This document shows, piece by piece, positions 25,265 through 35,782 of a DNA stretch of 64,000 bases (its first letter is position 1; each line of letters starts with the position of its first letter). This stretch comes from Cymbidium sinense (lineage: Eukaryota > Streptophyta > Magnoliopsida > Asparagales > Orchidaceae), in contig CM038216.1 of assembly GCA_021442155.1 (NCBI GenBank), forward strand, positions 156,411,983 through 156,475,982, written 5' to 3'. Position numbers and translations under genes: made by a program. Under the pieces are notes generated by a model that ran no database searches, was not told where the DNA came from, and worked only from the letters and a program-made list of their open reading frames with translations.

Positions 25265-25344
25265 CCTCTCATTCTTCACATAAGGAGAGCTCAAGCTAAA
25301 GAGAAGAGAGAGCTCTAAGGCTTGAAGATCCTCCAAGCATAATC

Positions 25345-25720
25345 ATGCCACCACTCGATGGCCGACCACCATCTGGTGGCCAACCCGCACGGCCGCGCCA
25401 TCGCCACGCCCGCGTCGGTCCTCGCCACCATCAACCACCATAGGTCATCACCGCTGATCACCATCGCCGGTCACCATCGACCATATGGTCATCCGCACCA
25501 CTATCGCGGTCCGCGACGACCACCATCGTCGGTTGCCAGCGTAACATCGCCATCATCGTCACAATCCTGCCATCGTTGGCCACCACCATTGATCATCATC
25601 TTCGCCGCCACCGTGGTGGGTCATACCTACTCGGCCATTGTTCCCATCTCATCATTCATCACCACGCGACCACCTGTTCACCATTACCAAGCTACCAACA
25701 ACATTACAACCACTCTTGCA
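25345..25720 (+). repeat. CAC/CAT and CCN-rich leader in the LTR
   Basis: A GC-rich run of imperfect CAC, CAT and ACC triplets just downstream of the LTR TATA box, starting at a conserved atgccaccactcgatggccg. The 3' LTR has its own version at 35,144-35,420. In several frames it reads as His/Pro-rich peptide. The two copies differ greatly in length and phase, so it is treated as a simple-sequence leader, not a protein gene. Confidence 0.6.
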
Positions 25721-25949
25721 AGCTCTTGTTACCTGATTCTTGGATTCCCATTATCAGGCTTTCTCATATATAATTATGTTATCTCATAATCAGGAAAACT
25801 TTATACTCCAAAATAGATACATAATAGAAGATTTTTACTGGGCTAGGCCCCGTGGTTTTTTCCCCCTATTGAGTTTTTCCCCAAGATCGATCGTTAGCTA
25901 GGGGAAGTCAAAATGCTAATACAAGGCCTTCTCACCATCAGGCTGAAGT

Positions 25950-27240
25950 TCCTCTACTTCCCATGATGCTGACCTCCTTGACACCGCTAGTTCTACTCAT
26001 CCATCACTTGCAGCTCAACCGATTTCTAATCCACTAACTATTATCGGTAGCTTGGCACGTTCTTGTCTTCTTGATTCCACCTATCATATTTATGTGCAGA
26101 ATTATAATGCTTAGTGCAAGAACAATTCCACTTTAAAGATGGAAATTACCTTCCCTCTCATCGTGGCTATTAGGAGTCTTCACCTTTGACTGAAACTATT
26201 CTTCAACATCATATTCCTGTAGGGTTCAAGCCTCCGAGCATTGACTCCTATGATGAGGAAACTGACCCATATGAACACATTGACCACTACAGGACCATCA
26301 TGCATATCCAATGAGCTCTTGACACACTGCTTTGTTAGGTCTTTCCAGTCACCCTCAAGGGTTAGGCTCGCACTTGGTTTACTTCCTTCCAAGGGGATCC
26401 ATCCATACCTTTGACGAACTCGCCAAAAAGTTCATTGGAAACTGGAAGATCATTAAATATTTCTCTCATCTCTCAGGCATTCATTAAAAGGAGGGTGAAT
26501 CTCTTAAGGAGTACTTCCATAAGTTCTCCTTAGAGGCACGCCAAATACCTGTAGTAGACCCTGAACTATTAAGAATAGTTTTCCTTGGAGGCTCCATCAG
26601 GCCTTTTACGTCACTATTAGATATCGGTCCGCTCATATGCTGACTTGGTTCATCATGTGGAAGCACAAATTTCTGATGAGGCTATTAATGCCCATCATAA
26701 ATAATTTTAACAATCCATAGGAAAATGTATGAGGGCCCCAGGGAACATAGTTCGACAATCCCATCAAAAGAAGCAATAAGGAAGTCTGATCTCCCTCCAT
26801 GACCCTCACATCAATGACGTGAACCACGACCAAAAAAAGAATACACACCATTGGACACATCTCATGTTAACGTCTTGATGGCCATTCGATATGAAGAGAG
26901 CATTAAGTGGCCACATCCACTGAAACCAAATTCAGGAAATGAGGAGCAATATTGTCACTTCCATCAATATCATGGACATGCTACTAAGGTGTGTAAACAA
27001 CTTAAAGAAGAGATCAAGAGGCTCATTCAATAGGATATCTACGTCAATTTGTGCAGAATCAATCAACTCAAGCAAACATATCTCTGATTGAGGGGCAACC
27101 AGGACAATCATCACAAAAATAATAAAACAATCGCCATATAGTTGGAGAAATTGAAACAATCACAAGAGAACCACTACTATCTAATCAAGTCCTCATTGTC
27201 ACCTCCAAAGAGCTAGAGTTAAAGAAATCTCATATTGATC
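25950..27240 (+). pseudogene. gag: gag pseudogene of Tat element 2
   Basis: The capsid N-terminal motif reads PPSIDSYDEETDPYEHIDHY followed by TIMHI at about 26,230-26,310, the same motif as in Tat element 3 (about 61,450-61,540). The capsid core follows to about 26,700 with frame changes. The nucleocapsid finger at 26,950-27,030 reads CHFHQYHGHATKVC (a C-x2-H-x4-H-x4-C-type pattern) followed by KQLKEEIKRLIQ and a stop. No single open frame covers it. The start is unclear because the leader and primer-binding site are deleted. Confidence 0.75.
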
Positions 27241-30200
27241 ATTCCATCACTTTTAATGACTCAGACTTAGAAGGAGTCCAAGTTCCCCAACAAGATCCAC
27301 TTATCATCAGTGTGGGGATTGGTGACCCATGTTATAATGTTAAGAGAATTTTGATTGATAACGGGAGTTTTGTCGATGTTTTATTTTACTCCACATTTCT
27401 TAGCATGGGCTTGGCTAGGGAAAAGTTGCAACCCACTACATGACTATTATATGAGTTTGATAATCACCCCATGTGAGTGGAGGGCAATCACCCTTCCTAT
27501 TAGCCTCAGAGAATTTCCTCAACAAGTGACTCATTTAATTCAATTCATGGTGGTCAAGTTAGATTCAGTGTACAATGTTATCTTCGAAAGGCCCCTTCAA
27601 TCAAATTTTGGTGTTTTTAATTTGGTATTTCATCTTAAGATGAAATTTCCAACTCCTGTTGGGGTTGGAGTGGTCTGTGGAAATCAACAAATAGCACAAT
27701 CATGTTACCTTAGACAAGCTCAACCATGCCCTTCGATGACCTTCAGCATCGAGAATTTTAATTTTCAAGATGAAGAAGTACCGTAGAGAGCTTCGCTTGT
27801 AGAAGACTTGCTCCCTATTTCATTGTCAGATGACCAACCTTTATAGTGTAAGTCGGATCTCTGCTCTCAGACGAACAGAGGGTAAAATACATAGACTTCT
27901 TGTGCAAAAATTAAGACATCTTTTCTTGGAGTCCGACAGATATGCCTAGGTGAACCCAATGTGATCATGCACTCCCTCAAGATTGATCCAACATTTAAAC
28001 CGATCATCCAAAAGAAGCAGAGTTTTGCACCTAATCACCTCCAAGCTATTAAACAAGAAGTTAACAAGCTCTTAGAAGTGGGATTCATACAAGAAGTATG
28101 TTACCCTACATGGCTAGAAAATGTTGTCATGGTTAAGAAAGCAAATGAAACTTGGAGAATGTGTATTGATTACATTGATCTCAATAAAGCTTGCCCAAAT
28201 ATACTTTTCCCCTCCCCCAAATTGATCAATTGGTTGATGTTACGTCCGGGCATCAAATGCTAATTTTTTTGGATGCTTACTCAGGTTACAACCAAATAAA
28301 AATGGACCCAATGGATGAAGAGGCCATATCATTTCAAACATATAAAGGTTTATAATGTTACCAAGTTATATTATTCGGGTTAAAAAATGCTAGTGCTACT
28401 TATCAACGCCTTATAAATAAGGTTTTTGAAGACCTCTTAGGCTACACAATGGAGGTATATGTGGATGACATGTTAGTAAAAAGCTTGGAAGACTCACAAT
28501 ATATTTCTGACTTAGAAATATGTTTTAACCTTCTTTGAAGTTGTGACATGCGATTCAACTCGACCAAGTGTGTTTTTGGGGTTACGTTGAGAAAATTTCT
28601 TGGGTTCATGATCACCCACTACGGATTGAAGCTAATCCCAAGAAAATCAGAGCACTCAGAGATATGGCTCCTCCAAAGAATATCAAGGATGTTCAATGCT
28701 TGAATGGACGAATTGCTACCTTATCCCGCTTCTTAGCCTATTTTGGGGATAAATACTTGTCATTCTTTAAAATATTAAAGGGAGCTAAAAATAATAATTT
28801 TCAGTGGATTGATGAATGTCAAGCTGCTTTTGAGCAACTAAGAGAATATTTAGCATCTCCACCCTAACTATCTAAGCTTATCCAAGGAGAGATGTTATAA
28901 TTTTATCTCGTAGTCTCTTCCCACCCAATAAGCTCAGTTTTAGTGTGAGAGAAAAATGCAATATAACGACCAATTTACTATGTTAGCAAAATTCTCTCTG
29001 ATATAGAAAGTCATTATCCACTAGCAAATAAGATGGCTTTACCTTTAGTTTTCTCAGTGTAAAAATTGCATCCATACTTCCAAGCTCACACCATCGGTGT
29101 TTATACCCATTTACCAGTGAAGGCCATTCTACAGAAACCAGAGGCATCTGGAAGGTTAATCAAATGGTCCGTAGAATTGAGAGAGTTTGATATTCATTTT
29201 CTACCTAGGCCAGACATAAAATCTCAAGTACTCACAGACTTTATAGTGGAGTGCATTGTCCCTACTCCAAATGAGCTATCTATTACACCCCTTTCATCTC
29301 CTCAATGGATCCTCTATGTTGCTGGAGCTTCAAGAAGTGTTGGTGCCGGAGCAAGAATCTTACTTATTTTCCCTTAACAAGATACCTAAGAGTATGGACT
29401 TTGCCTAAAATTCCCTACAACTAATAATATGGTTGAATATGAGGCTCTCATCATAGGGTTGAGACTTTCCATCGATTGTGAAGCTCAAAACTTAATGATC
29501 CACACTGACAGCTTGTCGCCTCTCAAGTTGAGGGAAACTTTAATGCTCATAATCCCTAGCCAATACCTCAGCTTGGTGAGGTCACATCTTGCCCATATCA
29601 AGACACATCTAATCACTCACATACTTCGAGAGAAGAACACTCAAGCTAATGCTCTCGCTAAGCTCACTACCTCTACTACTGGAGATCTATTTAAGAGAAG
29701 GCATGTTGAAAAAATATATTTTCTTAGTATCCAATGGTCATGAGAAATTCAAGAAATTAATAAGATGAAGGAACCTTTGTGGATGGACCCCATCCTGTCC
29801 TTTCTACAAGAAGGGACCCTTCTTGAAGACCCAACTACTGCAACTCATCTCTAAAGACAAGTTGCAAACTTTATTATTATCGGAGGTGAACTATAAAAAT
29901 GAGCTTTTTCTGGGCCATACCTTAAATGTCTCTCACCATCAAAGGCCGATTTTGCATTAAGAGAGGTTCACTTTGGGATCTGAAGAGAACACCTAGGAGG
30001 AAGGGCACTAGCCCTTAAAATTATAAGGAAAGGGTTCTATTAGCCTACAATGAGGCAAGACACCTTGGATTTCAAAAAAAATGTGTGAGTTATCAGTTAC
30101 ACTCTAACCCCTCTCATAAACCACATACAGCGCTCTCATCCCTTCAAAGCCCGTGGCTTTTTGTTCAATGGGAAATTTATATCATGAGACCTTTTTTAGT

Positions 30201-31001
30201 AGCATCAGGGCAATGAAAGTTTATCATTTTAGTTGTTGACTACTTTACTAAATGGATGGAGGGAACTCACTAAAATCATGGAGGCAAATGCTAAACAATT
30301 TGTTTGGAAAAATATAATATGTAGATTTAGTTTTCCTTGCAAAGATCATTACTGACAATGGAACCCAATTTATTGGAAAAGTCTTTACATCATTTTGTAA
30401 AGATCTTCATATTCAACTGCTGCATACGGCTATGACCCATCCTCAAACTAATGGATAGACTAAAGCTACCAACAGGACTATACTTAAAGGATTAAAATGC
30501 ATCTCGAGAAGGCTGGGGGGCAATAGGTTGAGGAGCTCTCTAATATTCTTTGGGCTTACTGCACTACATCACAAACTTCAATTAATGAAACACCATATAA
30601 TTTGTGTTTCAACACAGCTATTATACCAGTAGATAATGGGATTCCAAGTCCAAGAGTTCAATCATTCAATCATAATAGAAATGAAGAAAAACTCTGACAG
30701 AACTTGGACCTACTCACCGAAACTCATAACATGGACCTACTTCGGACTGCTTCCTACCACCAAAGGGTACCACATCACTTCAACAGAGGAGTGAAACCCC
30801 ATCCCTATTGGTGACTTGGTCCTGTGAAATCTTGAAGCTATGGATAAAGGCCCTCAATGCAATAAGCTTTCACCTCTTTGGGATGGCTCTTATGTGGTTA
30901 CAGCTCTGGTCAAGCCAGGAGCATTTAAGCTCAAGGATCCAGAGAGAAAAACCTTGCCTCAAACTTGGAACATGAAGAAACTCCAGAAGCATTTTCAGTA
31001 A
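27240..31001 (+). pseudogene. pol: pol pseudogene of Tat element 2 (PR, RT, RH, aRH, INT)
   Basis: Protease active site LIDNGSFVDVLF at about 27,350-27,385. RT from about 27,960 (GFIQEVCYPTW, MCIDYIDLNKACPN) with the catalytic VYVDDM at 28,455-28,472. RNase H with YFQAHTIGVYTHLP at about 29,070. Second RNase H at about 29,290-29,700 with WILYVAGASRS, NMVEYEALIIGL and ANALAKL. Integrase with VVDYF at about 30,230 and TDNGTQF at about 30,350. The third acidic residue, expected before A-T-N-R-T, is AAA (Lys) at 30,462-30,464. The C-terminal KKLQKHFQ ends at a natural TAA, 30,999-31,001. Many in-frame stops; not functional. Confidence 0.85.
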
Positions 31002-31230
31002 TTCCTAATGCATAAATATTGCAACTTTTATTTTGTCTTGTTTGTCATTTCCTCTTCAACTCATATCTTTGTTAAAATTCTTTTATGATTGTATCACCGA
31101 CTTTATCAAAGTAATGAGTTTATGGCCTTTTCTTTCAAGCTTGTTCCTTCATTTAATCCTCCCACTTGAGGAATGCATAACTCACATTATGTCTCAGTCA
31201 GGGCATGATCAATCCCAAGGGGATTTGATC

Positions 31231-31465
31231 GGACCTCTTCCATATAGGTAAGAGGTCAAGTAACACTTTGACTAATACCTAGGATAGGTCAAAAAGTCTT
31301 TGGTTGACATTCTATGGCCACTTCCATATAGATAATACGTCAAATAATATTTTGACTAATACCTAGGATAGGCCAAAAAGTCTTTGGTGAACTTCCCACG
31401 ACCTCTTTCGTACATGTTAGTGTCGTCGAATAATATTCTGACTAATCACCTCGGATAGGTCAAAA
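31231..31465 (+). repeat. Tandem array downstream of pol, 3 x about 85 bp
   Basis: Units begin at 31,231 (ggacctcttccatataggta), 31,316 and 31,400. Each contains tttgactaatacctaggata or a close variant. The array lies between the pol stop and the 3' end of the antisense gene. The corresponding site of Tat element 3 has its own three-unit array of similar period (56,624-56,850), sharing an acct-ggata-gt core when oriented alike. The Tat lineage is known for variable tandem repeats in this 3' region. Confidence 0.85.
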
Positions 31466-31554
31466 TAAAATGAGAGAAAATCACCCAAAATTTTTAGTTT
31501 ATTAATGTCATTGATAGCTCTAACATGATGATATAAGAAAGAATCTAAATTAGA

Positions 31555-31600
31555 TACAAATAATAATAATAATAATAAATAAAAATAATAACAATACTTA
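31555..31600. repeat. (TAA)n-like simple repeat
   Basis: A short run of taa/aat triplets with interruptions, just beyond the 3' end of the antisense gene. Confidence 0.7.
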
Positions 31601-31634
31601 GATAAAAGGAAAACAAATGCATCCTCAAGTGATA

Positions 31635-33720
31635 CTACATGAAATCAATGTCCTCCCCATTACTGGAAGATGCTCCCTTAAAGTAACTCTCAATGCCTTC
31701 ATCTCCTAAATCTGGCAAAGGGTCTTCAGATACTTGGCTGGGAGACAGATTCTCAATACTAGCTCCAATTTTGCAATGAACTAAGCAGATTCCTTTTAGG
31801 AATCCTTGGATGAAGCCTTCCTCCAAACATTGGCGCTCCAAGTCCTTCACTTCAACATTAAGAATATGATTATGAGCTTCTGGGATATGATCCTCAATAA
31901 CATCACGATAAGCTAGGGAGTTCTTAACGTCTTCCACTATCTTCAAGGAGACTTCATTTATTTTTGCTTCTGACATTATAAGTTCCTTCTTATAAAGACG
32001 ATCCTGTAATGCTTTCTTTCTCCAATTCAAAAGCTTTCTTCTCCGCTGCAAATGCCATGAGTCCTTTCTCTTTTTGGTGAGTCTCCTCACCTCAATCAGC
32101 TCATCACGAGTACCCTCCACCTCTTGACATTGGAGAGAAAGAGAAGTTGACATGTTCGCTAGCTCAGTTCTACACATAGTTAGCTGATCCTCCAAAGCTG
32201 CCACTTCTTTGGCCTTAGCACTCATCTTTCGCTCATACTCGCCTTGTAAGTATTTTACCTTCACAGATTTAGTATTCCACTCATCTAGAGAAACACCCAA
32301 ATGAGCCATAAGCCTTAACATTTGGGCTACCTGCAATAAAAAAAACATAAATATTACACGAATAAAAAAGGAAAGAAGAAAAAAAAAGAGAAAGAGAAGA
32401 TAACGTACTAATTCGTCTACTCATTGATGTCCAGTGCATACGTGCTTTAACACATCTTTAGGAATATGTGGCTTTGAGAAATGAATCCCCCCATTATGAG
32501 TTTAGATAGCTAAACTCTGAGAGGCCAACTGGGGGTGAACATCTTCTCCGCAAATATTTGACGTAGTTACTTCGACACATGTCTTTTTTTCTTTAAAAAA
32601 GAAATATTATTGTCACCATGATTTCATAACGGGCTTCTTGAAAGAATCCTGTGAATATGAGGAGACCTTTCATCACCTTTACTTGATCTCTTCAATGGAA
32701 GAGCATGAGATCTCCCTGTATAAATGGAAAGGCCAACCTTGAAAATTCTATCTTCAATTATATACTTGTCAATGTGATGTAACTCATGCTGCAAGCTTCC
32801 TACATCAGGAATATTAAGAGTTGTTAGGATGTCATCCTCTTCAATCATAATGGATCTGGAAGGTCATTCAATCTTTCCCATCTCTCAAGGAGGCCCCATT
32901 CATTTTTCATAAAAAGAACCCATTATACCAGGTTCTAGATGGATCATGTGCAGAAAATTCTATCCAATTCTTTATACCTCGATAAAAAAAACTTCACTAA
33001 GCATCACATGTGAATCTACACATTCGACACAAGTATTTGATATTCAAAGCCATACCACGCTCTCTAAAGAAGACAGACAAACCGACGATGATCACTAAAG
33101 TTTGAAATAAAAATTATGACAAAGCTACACCGCATATTTTAAAGTCCTCAATCAATTTTGGAGCCAAAGGGAATCACAGTCCCGCATGAAGAATCATCTT
33201 AGAAATAGTAAAGTATCTTGGCGAGGAGAACGTGCCCAATCAGACTTTTTGGCAATAATAGCCACCAACTCATTGTAGAAATGAAATTTTCTACAGAGCA
33301 CCATTAAATTGTTAGCTATGATAGTAGATGATAAATCATATATAGCTATCTCGCTATTGGTTTTCTTTTGGCCATCATCCTATGAAAATACATAATAAAT
33401 ATGAAATAAAAAGAGGAGAGAAAGACAAAGGTCTGAGAACTGTGTGAAGCAACTCACTCACCCAAATACTTGGGCATATCCATTCCGACTTTGTTGCTCA
33501 CGGACAGCTTTGGATAAAATTTTTTACCTACGATCTGATAAAAAATATATGCATACATATGAGATCAAAAAAGCTAAAAAGCTAGTTCTCTCTAATGATA
33601 CTCCAAAATTACCTGCCAGATTTTTTGAGTTTTTTGAGGGATGGTTCCTAATTGATGCTTCCCTACCACCTTGGCAATTGTGAACTGTTGAACCATTCAT
33701 TGGAGTTTCAAGAAATTCAA
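31635..33720 (-). pseudogene. Antisense accessory gene of Tat element 2 (gypsy-type transposon domain plus coiled coil)
   Basis: Runs opposite to gag-pol. The last exon, read down from about 32,332 to a stop at 31,635, encodes some 230 residues: VAQMLRLMAHLGVSLDEW, then a long heptad-like K/E/L/R-rich coiled coil, an EEGFIQGF motif, and an acidic Ser-rich tail. The preceding region holds FMKNEWGLLERWERLNDLP (about 32,870-32,930) and NIPDVGSLQHE (about 32,770-32,800), the pattern of the plant domain called 'putative gypsy type transposon' (my family assignment, from memory of the pattern). Further upstream coding-like sequence reaches about 33,700 with stops. Element 3 has the same gene. In the Grande family such a gene is known to be transcribed from its own promoter. 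Its function is not established. Confidence 0.7.
32333..32409 (-). other. Probable intron in the antisense gene
   Basis: On the minus strand a donor-like GTACGTTATC (about 32,409) is followed by A/T-rich DNA and a long T run ending ATTGCAG (acceptor at 32,333). The acceptor directly precedes the coiled-coil exon. The counterpart in element 3 (about 55,745-55,810) has a GTAATCC donor-like site and homologous exon edges, so the intron position seems shared. Confidence 0.55.
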
Positions 33721-33745
33721 TTTCCTACAAGAAGAAGTAGAAAAT

Positions 33746-34110
33746 ATGGGCCTTGATCACCTTCAAACTCGGTCGGTCTGACAAGGACAGTTGACACCTC
33801 TCTTGAGGAAAAACTGGAGCCTCACCATATGAACTATGGGTCTTGATAGCCTCCAAACCTAGTCGGTCCAACGAGGACAGTTAATGCCTCTTTCAGAAAA
33901 ACTGAGCCTCGCCATATGAACTACCGGTATGGATCGCATCCAAAACCCGATTAGTCCGACGAGGATAGTTGATCTTCTTGAAGGAAAACCAGAGCCTTAC
34001 CGTATGAACTATGAGCCTTGATCGCCTCCAAACCCGGTCGGTCTGACGAGGACAGTTGATGCATCTCCCAAAGAAAATTAGAGCCTTGTCATATGAGCTA
34101 CGGGCCTTGA
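33746..34110 (-). repeat. Tandem array in the antisense leader, about 4 x 88 bp
   Basis: Units begin near 33,746, 33,836, 33,929, 34,011 and 34,100 (partial). Each has ggtcggtctgac-gaggacagtt or variants, plus a catatgaactatggg-type segment. The array lies between the antisense core promoter (about 34,280) and the first coding-like sequence, so it would be in the 5' leader of the antisense transcript. Confidence 0.85.
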
Positions 34111-34279
34111 TTAGCAAAGCAAAGGATCTTCTTTTAAGAAGAAGGTCAGAGCTTCGCTGACAAAAGAAAAAAAATTTCTTTTATTACCCTAGCCCTTAAA
34201 CTTCTGCTAGATAATTTCTCATCCAATGCAAAAGAACACTATAGTATATGGGAGTTGTGTCTCCTTACATGACCCTAGG

Positions 34280-34310
34280 GGGGTTTTCATAGACCCATTA
34301 TAGAGGCAAA
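34280..34310 (-). promoter_or_regulatory. Core promoter of the antisense gene, decayed TATA box
   Basis: On the minus strand the sequence reads CTTTTGCCTCTATAATGGG then TCTATGAAAACCCC. Tat element 3 has CTTTTGCCCCTAGAGG then TCTATAAAACCCC at 54,408-54,434 on its antisense strand. The alignment of both halves suggests a shared promoter whose TATAAAA has become TATGAAA here. Confidence 0.6.
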
Positions 34311-34344
34311 AGGGAATAAATAAATAAAATAGAAAAAAATTGAA

Positions 34345-34565
34345 ATAAATAAAAAAATGCTCATCGCATTTGTGCACGCGGTGCGTCTGCCAGCTGATGG
34401 CATAATGCATGCCGCGTGCCGCGTGCCCACGACCTCCTCGCATGCGGTGATAGTTTGCTCCCAGCCCCGCACCTGGCGACCCTTGCGCGCCGAGTACGAG
34501 CGCAGTAAACATCTGGGCAGGGCTCGGAGCTTCACTCATGAGCACTGCGCGATCACCCTTCCATG
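34345..34565 (-). promoter_or_regulatory. CpG-rich block upstream of the antisense promoter
   Basis: An isolated GC-rich stretch (cgcggtgcgtctgcc, gccgcgtgccgcgtgcccac, cgcgccgagtacgagcgc) inside an otherwise AT-rich, CpG-poor element. It lies directly upstream of the antisense core promoter. Element 3 has a longer GC-rich block in the same place. Open frames found here on both strands are by-products of the composition. Confidence 0.5.
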
Positions 34566-34705
34566 ATCATAATCTTGTGCACCCATGAAGATCTATTCTC
34601 TCAAACTATATATGACACAGGTTAATGAACCCACAAATTTCATTAAAGAATTTGTTATTTTCAATTATTTTGCATATATTTTTGGATGCTAGAGATAATG
34701 TCATC

Positions 34706-34719
34706 CAAAAATAGGGTGG
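34706..34719 (+). other. Polypurine tract of Tat element 2
   Basis: aaaaatagggtgg immediately before the 3' LTR, in a context (ggatg...gagataatgtcatcc) shared with element 3. It would prime plus-strand DNA synthesis. Slightly decayed by a T. Confidence 0.7.
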
Positions 34720-34720
34720 C

Positions 34721-35777
34721 CGATATGACATTGGAAACTCTACTAGTGAAGCAATTTTGATGTCCAAAGCAATCTGATCCTAAGTCAAAATTAGTCCAGA
34801 TCAAGTACTTAAAATATCATTGGAAACTTTGGGATATCAGTTGAATCCCTAAACAGTTCTGAAATATGGAGTGTTTATGATCAAATCGAGTGTCTTGATG
34901 AGTCGGATCTAATAAGCCCAAAATCTCTCGATTCTGACTTTATTTGAGCATTCAAATACTTAAAATACATCAGATGATTAAGGGAGTCATTTTGAACTAT
35001 CCGATGGACTGGTTTGGATTTTTCATGTATTTACAAAAATGTCATCCCTCTAATCTATAAATAGCCCTCATTTTTCACATGAGGGGAGCCCAAGCTAAAG
35101 TGAAGAGAGAGCTCTAAGGCTTGGAGATCCTCCAAGCATAATCATGCCACCACTCGATGGCCGACCACGCCGTTGCCACCACCACCGCACCACCACCACG
35201 GTCCTTGCGTTAACCACCACCGCGGTCATCGCCCCGATCATAGCTCACCATCGACCACCTACGGTGCTACCACCCGCCGGCCACTACCACCATCCATCGA
35301 TCATCATGTCATCACCGCCATCGTCCTTCCACCGTTGCGGTCACCGCCACCGTCGCCGCCTATCATCACCATCGCCACCGTCATTGGCCACCATCATCGA
35401 TCATCATCATCATATTACATCTAATCGACCATCTCAGGTCATCACCACTACTGTCATTGCCCCATCACTATTCGCCATAAGCATATAGTCTAATGATCGC
35501 ATAACATTGTTACGATTTTGGGATTCCCATTATCAGACTTTCTCATATATAATTCTGTAATCCAGGTAGAAAATTTTGTACTCCGGAATAAACACATAGT
35601 GAAGATTTTTACTTGGCTAAGCCCCATGATTCTTTCCCCCCTCTTTAGGGATTTTTTCACGTAAAAATCCTAGAGTTTATTGTTCACTCTTTAAATATTT
35701 GTGTGTGAGCTGGATTTCACAATAGGGCTAAGACGTAAGCTTTTATTCTATTGCAACTGATTCTCTAGTACACAACA
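34721..35777 (+). repeat. 3' LTR of Tat element 2
   Basis: About 1,057 bases, beginning CGATATGACATTGG (the expected TG has become CG) and ending ACACAACA, followed by the target duplication ATTCC. It aligns with the 5' LTR throughout except that it keeps the U5 end. TATA box at 35,056-35,064. Confidence 0.88.
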
Positions 35778-35782
35778 ATTCC
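35778..35782. repeat. Target site duplication of Tat element 2 (right copy)
   Basis: ATTCC, identical to 24,925-24,929. Joining the flanks at this site gives the pre-insertion sequence aataattattccaataattg. Confidence 0.85.

Larger units (their letters stand above)
24930..25880 (+). repeat. 5' LTR of Tat element 2, lacking about 120 bases of U5
   Basis: Starts TGATATGGAATTGG and aligns with the 3' LTR from 34,721 until gttttttccccc...gagtttttcc at about 25,880. The final part of the 3' LTR (about 35,660-35,777) has no counterpart; the sequence goes straight to gag leader. The U5 end and the primer-binding site are therefore deleted. It contains a TATA box at 25,256-25,264 and the CAC/CAT-rich leader. 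Confidence 0.85.
24930..35777 (+). mobile_element. Complete but degenerate Ty3/gypsy element of the Tat lineage (element 2)
   Basis: About 10.85 kb with LTRs at both ends and a 5-base target duplication. The order is 5' LTR, gag, PR, RT, RH, second RH, INT, then a long 3' internal region with two tandem arrays and a gene on the opposite strand, then polypurine tract and 3' LTR. The second RNase H and the antisense gene place it with Tat/Grande-like elements. Coding regions are full of stops, mostly where the family has CAG, CAA or TGG codons. It cannot be autonomous: the 5' LTR lacks its end, no primer-binding site is present, and the third integrase acidic residue is replaced. Confidence 0.9.

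Noticed and set aside
25358..25789. His/Pro-rich frame of 143 codons as a protein gene
   Set aside because: It lies inside an LTR, and the second LTR copy differs in length and frame. Treated as simple-sequence leader.
27340..27390. Protease DNG instead of DTG as an inactivating mutation
   Set aside because: Element 3 has the same DNGS, and I recall DNGS as common in this plant gypsy group, so it is a family feature and not decay.
31231..34110. Tandem arrays as CRISPR-like arrays
   Set aside because: Units are head-to-tail with no unique spacers, inside a plant retrotransposon.
34219..34566. Three overlapping frames on both strands in the CpG-rich block
   Set aside because: Open only because GC-rich DNA has few stop codons. 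No similarity to a protein family, and the position fits a promoter region.
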